Shown here in pieces: positions 1 to 12,000 of a stretch of 64,000 bases of DNA; the first letter of the stretch is position 1, and every line of letters begins with the position of its first letter. This DNA is from Piezodorus guildinii (lineage: Eukaryota; Arthropoda; Insecta; Hemiptera; Pentatomidae), in assembly GCA_023052935.1 (NCBI GenBank), contig CM041298.1, positions 52,769,813 through 52,833,812 of the forward strand. The letters are read 5' to 3'. The notes under the pieces were generated by a model, which was not told the DNA's origin, did not search any database, and saw only the letters and a list, made by a program, of their open reading frames with translations. A program made the translations under genes and the position numbers.

Positions 1-50
1 TTCCCTTACTATATATTTCATATATAGGTAAGTGAAAGTAAAAATTAATA
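1..50 (-). repeat. family A repeat, terminal fragment
   Basis: The first bases (CCCTTACTATATATTTCATA, then GGTAAGTGAAAGT) match the terminus seen at 62905-62945 and, inverted, at 59740. It is one end of a dispersed repeat present many times in the window. Confidence 0.65.
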
Positions 51-262
51 TACTTACGACTAACAATTATAAAATAAACAGGATACCCATTCAGTTTCTT
101 TACACAGTCCTACCTCTTCGACTACACTACGAAATATCTCGCTGTAAGCTGTGCAGTAACCTTACCTAGAGGAATTTTTTAATTTTAATTTCAAACATGA
201 AATTTTAATTATTTCAGTAGACTGTTATTTTCAATTTTCGTTATAAAGTTTTGTGGTTCAAA

Positions 263-274
263 ATGATGAGAAGA
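263..274 (+). CDS. mRpL48: mRpL48 candidate first coding exon (4 codons)
   Basis: The sequence ATG ATG AGA AGA is followed directly by GTATGT, a good donor. It joins in phase 0 to the exon at 665 (GCC TTT AAA), giving MMRR-AFKQSQ. It is preceded by an A-rich context suitable for initiation. No other in-frame Met lies upstream of conserved residues in exon 2. The exon is inferred from splice and phase logic only. Confidence 0.5.
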
Positions 275-2493
275 GTATGTCTTTTGTTTTCCTAATCAAT
301 TTGAAAGTGTATTTTATAATTGAACAAAAATATATTATTGATTTGTGATTGTTCATCATTAATCAAGAATAAATAAAGTATTGTTAAATATGTTGAATGT
401 AATCCTATAATCCCCGAAAACCATTTATTTAATTTATTAAGAATTTTTATGCTTATTAATTTCTATTTCATTAACTTTTGCACTGTAACCCCTCTTTATT
501 AAACATTACAAAGTAGTATATATATTATAGCTTTCATCAGAAGTTTTTTTATTAATCACAATATTTTAAAATATTAATAATAGATTAAATTTATATTATT
601 TTAATTATAAATGATTATAGTTATAATTACTTATTTGTTTTTCAATGAAAAACCTTTTTTTTAGGCCTTTAAACAGTCTCAAGGTCTTATATTTACTGTG
701 ACAAATGCACAGCAAAGGTTGGCTAGTTCTACTATGCATGATCCTCCTTATTTAGATAGTTTGAAACCAAAAATTCCATTGTACGAGCCATTGAATATTC
801 AAATTAAGGGTTATGATTTTGCGATTTTAGAGAGTTACCAGAAAGAAATTAACAGAATTGCAAAAATGATGGATATTGACGTAAGTGATGGGTAAGTTTT
901 GTGTTATATTTATACAGTTTTTGTTTCAATCCTAATATTTAAATGTGTATGTGGATATATGAAGACAATTTATAAATTAAAAATGATCCAAATTACACTA
1001 AAACAATTGTTGTTTTTCTGTCAATGCTGCTTGCTCCCTACTGTAGTGAATAGCTGGAAAGCACCTGATTCAGGATGATGCGGGTTAGATTTTTATCATT
1101 AAGTTATAGACATTGTAAGGTGATTCCAAAAAATAAATGTTTGCTCTTCAACTCTATTCAGTACCGGGTGTTTAAAGAAAATATTTGACAATGATTATGA
1201 TTTTACGAGAGAAGTTGGTTCAGGGTGCAGTCAATAGAACACACAATTAAGTATAAACTTAATTTATTGGTGCCGACGTTTCGGTCTCAATTATAGGCCT
1301 TCAGGGCTATAAGAAAAAAACAAAGATAACAACCAGTAGTGGAATACAATATGTAAAGATAATAAATTATACTGATAATTACAAACAGAGTGAAATGACA
1401 ATTGATAAATATAATAAAAATTAAAAAAAAAAGGGGGGGGAAAGAATTTTTAATAAAAGGTGAATAATTAGATAATAGAAAATTGAAATTGAAATTAGCA
1501 ATTTTTTTTTTTTTTTTTTTTTAACGGTATGAAAAAATGTGAAACATTATAAAGTTAAAAAATACTTTATTGTAAAAGTACTTTTACATTATTCTATTGA
1601 CTGCACCCTGAACCAACTTCTCCCGTATATACACACAGTCAACCATTGTCACTTCATTATGATTTTACTTTGAATCCAACATATAATAACAGCATTATTT
1701 TAGACCCCTGAGGGTATATTAAAGAAAATTAATGTCCTTGATAAGGCCATATTAACATAGAAGTTTGAAAGGAGTACATTATATTGACGGGTACTTCTTA
1801 TAGCTGTTAAATATAATACAGTGTTAAATATCAAGTGAATATTATCACTTTATTGTGATTTCTAATATAAATGCTAGAATAGCTTAAGGTAACAGGAGTT
1901 CAGTTTATTAGCCTTCAAGACATTTGAACAAAATAATAAACATCATTATTAAGAATATTATTTATCCTATTAGATAAAAGACAGTATTTTCTAAGGGATT
2001 TTACTTTTCAGTTGGGCGACTCCAGGAGTAAAACATAAAATACAGAGGTTTAAACCAAACAGTTCAATTGTTCACCAAGAATATGAATTAATGACTTACG
2101 AACGGAATCTGCAGGTATTGTTATAATTTTACTTTTATTTATCGTTATTATCTTATCTATCTTTGACAAAAAAAGACAAATGGCTATGTTCAGAAAAATA
2201 AAATCTGGTTGTGATTATAAAAATGAACCTATGCACTATCATTCAAAACTGATGTTATATATATATCAGATACATAAATACTAATATTAATGTTTCAGGT
2301 AGTCGACTTGCCTTCGACTCTTGCTCCTATTTTTTTTCAATTGATTCAAGCTGCTCAACCTCAAGGAACTAATTTAGAAGTGCATGAACACTTAGATGAG
2401 CATGAAGTAACAAGGTACGTTCCTGACAAGGAATTACATCAATTAAAGACACAGCTGACTGAACTAGGAGGACCTGTTACTAAGAGGAAATGA
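263..2493 (+). CDS. mRpL48: mitochondrial ribosomal protein L48 (large subunit), spliced gene
   Basis: Structural protein of the mitochondrial large ribosomal subunit, of the S10/L48 family. Coding exons are 263..274 (inferred), 665..891, 2012..2114 and 2299..2493, ending in TGA. Total coding length is 537 nt, giving 178 residues, a usual size for insect L48. The core reads LKPKIPLYEPLNIQIKGYDF, then an acidic-basic helix (ILESYQKEINRIAKMM) and VSDGWATPG across the exon 2/3 junction, all typical of L48. The tail is basic (VTKRK). Junctions are GG|T (exon 2/3) and CAG|GTA (exon 3/4); acceptors are TTTTAG, TTTTCAG and TTTCAG. The N-terminus is short for a mitochondrial targeting peptide. The gene is convergent with HERC4, whose stop lies 3.4 kb away. 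L48 identity is by recognition of the conserved core, not by a search. Confidence 0.88.
665..891 (+). CDS. mRpL48: mRpL48 exon 2
   Basis: Acceptor is TTTTTTTTAG at 664 and donor is GG|GTAAGT at 892. The exon is open throughout and encodes 75 whole codons plus two bases, including the L48 core ending DIDVSDG. Confidence 0.88.
1207..1625. mobile_element. Penelope-like terminal-repeat foldback (copy 1)
   Basis: Inverted ends GAAGTTGGTTCAGGGTGCAG and its complement (ending near 1620) bracket about 420 bp. Inside, minus strand 1272-1307 reads GCC...CCTGAAGGCC...ACCGAAACGTCGGC, related to the hammerhead-like core at 17155 but with the CTGATGA box damaged. No ORF. Confidence 0.5.
2012..2114 (+). 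CDS. mRpL48: mRpL48 exon 3
   Basis: Acceptor is TACTTTTCAG and donor is CTGCAG|GTATTG. It encodes WATPGVKHKIQRFKPNSS and then a segment ending in YERNLQ, continuing the L48 fold in frame with exon 2. It is too short to show as an isolated ORF. Confidence 0.88.
2299..2493 (+). CDS. mRpL48: mRpL48 last exon
   Basis: Acceptor is TGTTTCAG. It encodes VVDLPSTLAPIFFQLIQAAQ through VTKRK and TGA. The 3' UTR is AT-rich; no canonical AATAAA is seen close to the stop. Confidence 0.9.
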   Translation, partial: VVDLPSTLAPIFFQLIQAAQPQGTNLEVHEHLDEHEVTRYVPDKELHQLKTQLTELGGPVTKRK

Positions 2494-5400
2494 GAATTTT
2501 ATAATATGTATATATTTATCACTTTAGTTATCTGTGTTCTTTTAGTGTAAATTAATTTTTTATAAATTAATATATTATTATGGTATTTTTCCCCCCGGAT
2601 CTTTGTGTGTATTTATTTTGTTCTTTCCTTACTGACTTTAATTAGAACGATTCTCAGTAATCTCGTAAAATTAGATTTTATTTAGTAAATCTGTTTCTGA
2701 TAAAGGTAGAAAAATAGGTTTTTTATCAAAATGTTCCAGATTCCAAGCGAAACAATAAAAAAAAAATATATATTCAAGTTATAAGCTAGGTTATTACCCA
2801 AAAATATGATAAAGCTTTTGAGAATAGAGTTAAGTAAGTTTTCTTAAAATCTGTGTCCAGATTCAGATTCCTCACCAAGTCCCCCCCCCCCCCCCCCATC
2901 CCATTCAGTTTATTTAAATTGAAATACCCAATGTTTTGGGCTAAAAATTCGCCCAACCCTTCGAGGTTTTTCCAACATAATTTTAAATATTCCTCCTGCC
3001 TCACATGTACAATACAGCAGGCTGACATTTTGTATATTTGAAAAAATTAAACATATCACTTTGTCAGCATTGATTAATAATGGGTAAATTTAATTTGAAA
3101 TTAATAAATAATTTGAATGAATTCGATATCCAACTAAAGTAGAAAAGAGTGAAAATATTTGTTTATGCAATTTATGTGTTTTTTAATATAAGAACAGTAA
3201 TATGGATGTATAATATACCGTTGAGAAGCTAAAGATTTTAGAAAAAAAAATTTGATCTTATACATTAAATTGTAAAAGTTAATGGAAAGTGATGAAAATC
3301 CGATAAAACTAACCGATTTTTGTAGATAATAGTGTAATAAATTATTTAATAAAATACATGTTTCTATTGAAACTGTGTGTAATTAATTCTTTAAAAACTT
3401 ATTTTAATCTCTAACAGTATTTAAAAATTCTTAACTTTATTTTTACAACTGGGTAAATAAATGTTGTATGTTGCATTCACCAGATTTTTTCTAGGGATAA
3501 ATTAACCAGAAAGTGTTTGTTGAGACAGTCCCTTATAATGAGTTGGCCCTTCTTTCATGAGAAAAGTTAATTGGAGCCAAGATATTTATTTAATCTTTAC
3601 AAATGATGTTTAAGACTTAAAACCAAATCCCATTTGGTCAATACATTTTTGGTATATTTTAATACAAAGTTGGATTAATTGCTGCAGGTCACATAATAAA
3701 AAAAAAAAAAAACACACACACACACACACACATATATAAATGAAGAGGAGAAAAATAAAATGATGTAAATGAGAGAGGTAAGAGGTACTAAAGGAAAAAA
3801 AAAAATAATTTTGTGGATTTTTTATAGCTTCTCTTAGAATTTGCACAGATTGTTGATGAAGAATTGTATAATCATCATAAACTTTCGTTCATCTAACATT
3901 TGTAAAAAGATGAATTTTTATTCTAATGAAATTACCTTCATGGTCTTTGCATATACAAAAATTAAATTGATAAAGAAGGATTAATAAACTTTGTTTCTTC
4001 AGAAACTATAATTAATCATTTATTAACTTTCATAACAATCATTGAATCAAAAATATATATTACTAAAGTTTAACCATTTGGCTCACATTCAACATTAAAT
4101 TTTATACTTGGTAATCAATTTATTCTAACATAAGATAATAAATCATTGACATTTATTGGAAAACCAAATAAATTTCAAGTCCAACAAAAAAAGTATTGAG
4201 TAAGTTTTACTGATTCTTTAACGACTAAATGGGTTAAAAAAAAAAATTATAAAAATACAAATATCTATCTAAATGTAAAAGGTATATAATACATTTTGCT
4301 CATTAACATTTGATAAAATTAAATAATAAATTTTTGAGTAGAGCAATAATTTTTTTTTTCTCTTTAGTTTAATAAATAAAGACATCTACTGAAATGAAGA
4401 TGATGGATCGTAGGGTCACAGGTACCTTGAACGAAATGTAATATACACTACCTCTTCACTTTGAAAAACTTGGATTAAAATTATTAGCCTTTAATAGAGG
4501 GTAAAGTATAAAATATAAAGTAATAAACTTTATAAAAATAACCAGGGCATAACTTAGAAAATGCAAGGCTTATCTAGTTAATTAGTACCAATCAAACGAT
4601 ACATACAGTCGTCATAAAATATACAATTAATACATTTATGTCCTAAATTAAACAATTTACATAAGAATCTCTATGTATTGAACATTCATACACTGAATAT
4701 TTATGCTCTCAAAATATTCTAATATATCATTTTAAAAGCATTAAGGGATTTAATTTAAATTTCACTGTGATAGAAAAAATTAAAAATTATACAAAGAGTT
4801 TTATAACACTGAATTTTGATACGAAACGTGAATTAATAGAAGTTTTTGAGCCACGTTCAATGAGCAGATCATCAAATAATAATGAAAATTGCTTCTGCAA
4901 ATTTAATGGTTATCATTGTTTGTTATAAAAATTGCCTTTTTTCCATAAATGTAATTTCTTCAAATATTCTTTAAGTTCAAGACACTGAGATCCCATGGTC
5001 TTACTGGTAAGTTATTTAAATATTAAATATTTTTGTCATAAAATGTTATTTATTAAAATAATAAACATGAAATTTATGGATAATGAAGATTATGTTTAAT
5101 GTTCTGAACTGAAATTTGATTTTTTTCATTTCCCATACAAAAATATCCCTTAGAAACAATAACTTAAGTGTAAGTCATATCCTATGCACAACAACTTATT
5201 AATTTATAAGTAAATAATAATAATAAACTTAAAAAGCAAACAATATCATACATTTGAAAACAAAGTATTAAAAACTTATGATATAACATATTTTTAACTG
5301 AATGTAGAATAATGCTAACAGCAATATAAATAAATTTCAGAGAGTCTTTTATTTGTCAAAAGCACAGCTTAAAGTATATTTAAAAATGTTTAACAACATA

Positions 5401-5941
5401 ATAATTATTTACAATAGAATAAATATGGTAATCGTCAAGCAATATTTTATGAAAAATACATTTAGCCCCTCATGGTGAAAAGCAAAAACATGAATATGTA
5501 ATAATTCCACTTTCTGAAATATAATGAAAGCAGTAACGATACTATCTAGTTCTTTAAAAAGAATTGAGGAACATTTGTTAACAATATATTGATAAAACAA
5601 AACAATTATACACCTTTGATAAGATATGACCCGCCCTTATCGCTAATTATCAGGACCTATTAAAAAACCAACTAAATATTGTCAACAAAATAGTAATATA
5701 TTACTAATTAATTTTGAGCTAAATATTAACTACCTGAAAATAACTTTTAAGTATACTGTGTGAAATGATCTTGATATTTTTCATTTATTTGTAATCTGCT
5801 AAATAAGGTAATTTCCAAACAGTTATGATAGGTCCATGGACGGGCTTAAGATTAAATTTTTCTTTAGAAGTTAATTCTGTACAAAAATACTATTGACAAA
5901 TAATTTCTATTTATTTGAAAAGATTTGTTAGCCTCTGAGCA
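2494..5941. other. convergent intergenic region and probable 3' UTRs
   Basis: Holds the 3' ends of mRpL48 and HERC4. Contains a poly-C run near 2881-2897, a family A copy (3045-3495) and a short CA tract near 3712-3731. The rest is AT-rich with no convincing ORF. Confidence 0.6.
3045..3495 (+). repeat. family A repeat, partial
   Basis: Shares GAATTCGATATCCAACTAAA, ATAATATACCGTTGA and the terminal CACCAGATTTTT with the copies at 60500-60890 and 7120-7525. Confidence 0.7.
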
Positions 5942-6094
5942 TTAAACAATTGAAAAACCCTGAGTTTGCTGAATAGCCTGCGTAAGTTTATAGCGGAGCC
6001 TCTCTTTTGTAGAATAGCGAGGAAGGTCAAGGATATTGAAGCACGTATGAGCAACGGGTAGGTAACGATCGTCCATCGTTGGCTGTATTATAAT
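5942..6094 (-). CDS. HERC4: HERC4 exon 21, catalytic HECT C-lobe
   Basis: Residues 986-1035 and [23 protein letters not shown] carries the catalytic cysteine, 32 residues from the C-terminus, the normal spacing. The end is QTQGFSIV, matching the hydrophobic C-terminal motif of HECT ligases. Acceptor TTGTTACAG. Confidence 0.92.
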   Translation of the reverse strand: MIIQPTMDDRYLPVAHTCFNILDLPRYSTKERLRYKLTQAIQQTQGFSIV

Positions 6095-9000
6095 CTGTAA
6101 CACAAAAAATAAGGTCCGATCAGTTTCACAAAATACTTGGAAGTGACTTTCCAACCAATATTTAAGTCATCAAACACTGGAGGCTATTTCTAACTTCATA
6201 TTTCTCATCAAGTTTATCATGAAATTATTTCAATATTTTGTATTTATACTTCTTTTGATTCTGCTAATAATAATAATTGTAAGATTTAAATTAAAAAATG
6301 TGGATTTAATATTTCTCCCTGAATTGAAAAAAACAATTCATTACTTGCCTATCTATAATTTTCTGCTTTTATCAGTCTGGGAGAAATGGAGTGCATGGAT
6401 GAATGGGATATTGATGAAGTATAGAAGGTAGAGAAATAAATAAATAATCTACTAACAAAATTTATTTTTAATCATCTTTGTACATTCAGACATTGGTGAC
6501 TTTTTTTCATTCAAACTAATACAGCTACAGTTCCTAAAGGGTAGGTCATAGCAACAAATGTTATATAACAAAATATATTTTCCACTATATTTCTGACAGG
6601 ACATCTGCCGTCAAAATTTTGATCCTAGCAACACCAACAGATATATGATATTTCAAAAAAGCGACAACACTAAAAGAATGTAGGCAAAACATAACTTTTT
6701 ACTTTTACTTACCTTTATATGAAATATATTGCAAACATGAAAATTTTCGCATTTGAGTTTTCACCAGAAATACACGTTTTAGGGTCCCTCAAGTCCAAAT
6801 GACCAAGTATAACAAAAAGTCGTACGAAACTGAAATTTCATATTTAAGATAAACTATACGCCCGAGATCTTAAAGCAACTTTTTCATCAAAATCGGCAAA
6901 CCAGAAGAACTACTTTTACCATGCATTTTGGACATTTTTACGATTTTCTCAAAAACAGCTTTAACAATTTTGATTGAACTCGCTATATGGATGTAAAATT
7001 TAATGGTCTTTAATATGATGTAGGTTTCATTCTGATTGAAGTAGTCTAACAGGGCTTAAATGCAGATTTTTAAAATTTTCTTTCTCTTACGTACCTTTAA
7101 TTTTGCAGATTTAAAAAAAATTAAGCATATCATCTTGTTAGGGTTGATAAATAACAGCTAAATATGCAAGTTGAATAAACAACTAAAAGATAAAAGGGCA
7201 AAAATATTTTTTACGCAATTTTTGTGTTTTTAAGTACAAGAATAGCAATATAGATGTATAATATACCATTGGATGGCTAAAGATTTTAGAACAAATATTA
7301 TCTAATACATGGAATTGTAAAAGTTAATGGAGTGTGATGAAAAACTGATAAAAGTAACTGATTTTTGTAGATAAAAATACAATAGATTATTTAATAAAAC
7401 ACATGTATCTATTGAAATTCATTTAACTAATTCTTTAAAAATTTATTTTTACCTCTAAATGTATTTATAAATTCTTAAATTGACTTTAACAAAGTGAGTC
7501 ATGTGTTGCGCCCACCAGATTTTTTTATTTGAAACAATATAGCTCCTAAACGGTAGGTCTTAGCGACAAGTGTTATATAACAAAAAATATTCCCCCCTAA
7601 ATTTCTGATAGGTCAAATATTATCGAATTTTCAATCTGGGCAATACCAACAGAGCTAGAGCATGAAAAAAAATAACAGACCCCCAGCCAAAAGATATATC
7701 ATGTCAACAAGTAGGTGGCTAATGAAATCAAATAAACCATATTAATGGAGTCAATTGTTATACAGACGGATCCCTGAAGGAATTAGGTCCAGTGGCAGGA
7801 ATATGGAGAATGGACAAACCCACAGAGGCGATATTCATTTCTCAAGGTAAACATACCTCAGTCTTTCAGGCTGAAGTAATGGCGATAAATATCTGTGAAA
7901 CAGGCTTTTAACTATCCATACCAATATTCTAGCTGCTATAGGAGCCTTGGGTAGCTACATAAGTCGGTCTAAATAAGTAGATGAGTGTAAAAGAAATCTC
8001 AATACACTCTCCCTGCTGAATAAGGTCCAGGTTCAATGTGTGCACAGTCACTCAGGCATTTCAGGCAATGAGAGAGCCGATAGCCTCGCAAGGAGGGGTT
8101 CTGCTCAGTTACCCTCCACACCCGAACCTATATGTGGAATAAGTCTCAATGATACAGATTAAATGGAGGGATACTGTAAAGGAGCATCACTCTTAGATGT
8201 TTTTGGAAGGACCCAGCAAAGAGAGAAGTTTTACACAACTCTCAATGGACAGGATAACTCTGAGGGGAGAGACAGGACTATATACAGGACACTGTCAGCT
8301 TAATAATAATGGTTGGGATCTCCATAATATGGGGTTGGTCACCTCACCGAATTGCAGATTCTGCAAGAAGGAAGGTGAAACTGCATGTCATGTGATATGC
8401 AGTTGTCCAGAGCTTGCTAGGATAAGGTTTTACCATTTAGGCAACGACCGAATTTAGATCTTAAGTTGTATAAACTGATTAACCCCTAAAGTTTAGTCAG
8501 ATTCACCAAGGCAATAGGTCTTTATTAACAGGATAATGGATGGTGCACAGTAAGCCTGGTTGAGGTTGCAGAGCATAGGATAAGCCGGTATTAAAAAAAA
8601 AAAAAAAAATTAAAGTTTTTAAAGTTGGGCATTTAAGCCTTGTTAAACTCAATAAGAATGAGATTTAGTAATTTTTGAATTACTTACCGTTCATAACATT
8701 CTACACAAAGCAAAATAAATGAACACAGTATACCAACTCGGGACATTTTTCTTGAATTGAATGGTTCAGTCAGGTTAATGGCCTATTGTAACATCTAAGT
8801 TGATCGTCTGGTGCCGCAATAAAAGTTAAAATGGTAATGTCCGTGTAATCCCAACAAATTGGTAGCAAAACCTTTTGTTGATGAATATCAACTCAGGAGT
8901 GTTGTTTGTATCTGTTTCTTCTCTTTTCTAATTATTCATACATCATACTTTAAAAGAAAGAGGGTGTCAATATTTTGTGATTTTTCACAAAACTTTCAGT

Positions 9001-12000
9001 GAAAAACCATCAACACTCTGATCGACTAAATTAAGTTTTAGAAAACCAAATCGAATAGGTTATTAAAAAAGAAAATTGTCATAGCTCTGCTCATGAGATC
9101 ACAGAGAAGCTTGCTGTTTCACATATGTGTATTGAAACAACTTGGGTGTAAGAAAAAGCTTGATGGGTGGTTACACGTCATCTCAAAGAAATTTGTTTGA
9201 TCCATGTTTTCTCTGTGATTCACTGAGCAAACAAAATTAAGGCAACTTATTTAAAAAAAATATTAAAATTACAAACCTTGATAGCTTTCATTCCTTGAAT
9301 CGGAATGCGGTCACTGCCTGTCAAAAACAGAAGAAATTTTTTCTTTTCTAGTAAAGGCAACTCATGGAAAACTTCCCAGAACAGTTGGATGGTTCTATCT
9401 GAAGTTGAATAACCACCACGATACTCGGCACCATTCTCTAATGCTTCCCAGTCATAGTTCTCGTTTCCTGCGATGCATAATAAAAAAATAAATTAAATCT
9501 CAATAAGTACAAATATTACAAAAGGTACAGTATTTATAATTTAATGTATCTATTGAAAATAAATAAAAGTTACTAATTTTCACATCAGAAATGAAGACAT
9601 TTGTACATAAAAAACAATACAAGTAGTTTTACCAAATCATTTTTTACCATCAAATTATCTGAGTTAATCTTTATTTTTTTTTGCAATTTATAAAAATAAC
9701 AATAATTAGCAAAGCTGAGGTTTGAAGCCAATACCATTTACCTAAAATCCTTGCCTTCATACCTCCATCGCAGCCAATGGTTAGGATATATGATGTATAC
9801 ACAATTAACTTAAACCAAACTTAATTTTTAAAGATTTGTTCATTATCCAACCCAAAATTACTTTCCCATCGCAACTGTCTTAATGCCATTACTTTTGTCT
9901 TGTTTACTGAGTGCATGCCTCGCAATTCCACATTTGGTAATTCCAAAATTCTGCAGAGAAATCTTGGATCGATCTTTCTCAAGAAGAATGTTTTACAAAA
10001 TAATTGTTTTAGGATCTTTAGAATCTCATGCTACTCATCATAATTCCAAGATTTGACGCCTTATACACTTGCCATCATACACAGAATATAAGAAACACAT
10101 ATTTAGATGGTATTTTCGAAATGTGAAAAATTGTTGAACCAAAAGAACTAGCTGATACAAAATTATGTTACTGCTAACTATTAAATTAATATATTTTTTT
10201 TTATAACAAAATATTTACCAATGACAACAGCCATCAATTCCTGTGCATGAAATAGCTGCAATACTCTGCCTCCACAAACTTTGTGAAACGCATCATGAAA
10301 TGCCCTGTAATGCCGTTCAACACTGTTGTTCAGTATATAGTTGACATATAAATCAACGTATTCCTGCCTGAAAAGATATCTTGTTATTCCGAATTGAAAA
10401 AAAAAAAAAAAATTAACTTTACAAAATAAGTAATTTAATTGATACAAAGTGTGAATAAAAAAAAAAAACTTACAATAAATGATTAGAAATCAATCACTCG
10501 GCTCAACAAGTATACATGAGAGACAAGGCCTAATAAATAAATAATTACAATTGAAGCTATTCAAACTTGAAAATTTTTTTAAATATTTACATAAGCCAGA
10601 TTTTGAATATTCTTCGTAATTAGGTTGTCAAAAATAATGCAAGATCCCGGTTTCAAAATAAAAATTATTTATACCTGTTTTTATTCATCGAAATATTCTC
10701 CATTATTTTTAATACATTTATGCCAATATGTCAGCAGCTTTTTCTTACCCTCTTAATAAAATTTGGAATCCTTGGAATTTATAAATTCAGGAAAACAATT
10801 TTCTAAGGCTCTTTGATTGATAATTGTTTTGTTTTGTAATAAGTGGTGGGACCAATTATTTTCCCTTAGATGCATAATGGAGAAATGTAGATTGAAATAG
10901 AAACATGTTTTTGGCGTTTCTAGACTTACAAAAGCTACATTTGACTTTACCCCAAAGCATGAATTGTGGAGAGTAGTAGAGGCTAAAAATACTCTCAGAG
11001 ATCTCATAAATGCATTAGATCAGTCCAACAAAATTATGGAATATGCTCTGCTGTATTTGGATGACATAGTCCTAATGGCTAACTCATTGCAGAAACTACA
11101 GCAAGCTTGCTCGAATAACAAGAGAAATTAGGAAGAAAAGGCCTTTTCAAAAATAGAAATAAAAGAAAAGTGTGGGAAGAGAGCCTCAGGTAATCAATAC
11201 AATATGTAATGGCCAGCCACTTTCACATATGACATGGTTTGTTATACTAGGCAGAAATGGGAAACTTGATAATGAGATCAATAACAGGATCAGAAAAGCA
11301 AGCAATATTTATTTCCAAATCAGTAACTCCATAATGGGTAAGAGAGAAGTTGGAAAGGAAGTTAATTTAAGGTTATGCAAAGGAGTTTAAGGAGTTGTAA
11401 TGAAAGTTGGGTGGCACTAGACATAAAAAGAGAATAACCACTGCTGAAATGAGGTGTACAGTGGCAGGAAAAAGGAGAAGAGATTGCATTGAGTAGAATT
11501 AAAGAAAATATAAATGTCGATCCAAAGGGATATATACTAAACAAAAGCATAGTGGCTACTATAACAGTTTTCTATGCCAAAGTTCGTGGGTCCAAACCTG
11601 CAGGTGGCCCTAGGATTTTTAATGGGAGTAAAAAAATCCTTAGTAATGCCATCCAAAAAGGTGGTTCTGAGCCTGTGCGATGTTAGGTTCTTGTTAAAGA
11701 TCCCTATCCTAATAAAACCTGGATAGGCAAAATTTAGGACTAGCATCAGGCGGTTAGCCATAGCAGCATAAAGTAACATTAAATGAATAAACAGACAGCT
11801 TAAATGGTTCGGTCATGTCTACCGAATGGGAGATTATAGAGAACTGAGAAGCTTCTATTAAGCCTGAACATGAGGTAAAAGGCCTGAATGTAGACCTCAA
11901 AGTCTTTTAAAGACTATATATCCAGGCCAGGGCGATGGTGAGGGAAGATGATAGGAGAGACGAAGGCACTCCCAAGAGACAAGGATGTCTGTTTGCAATG

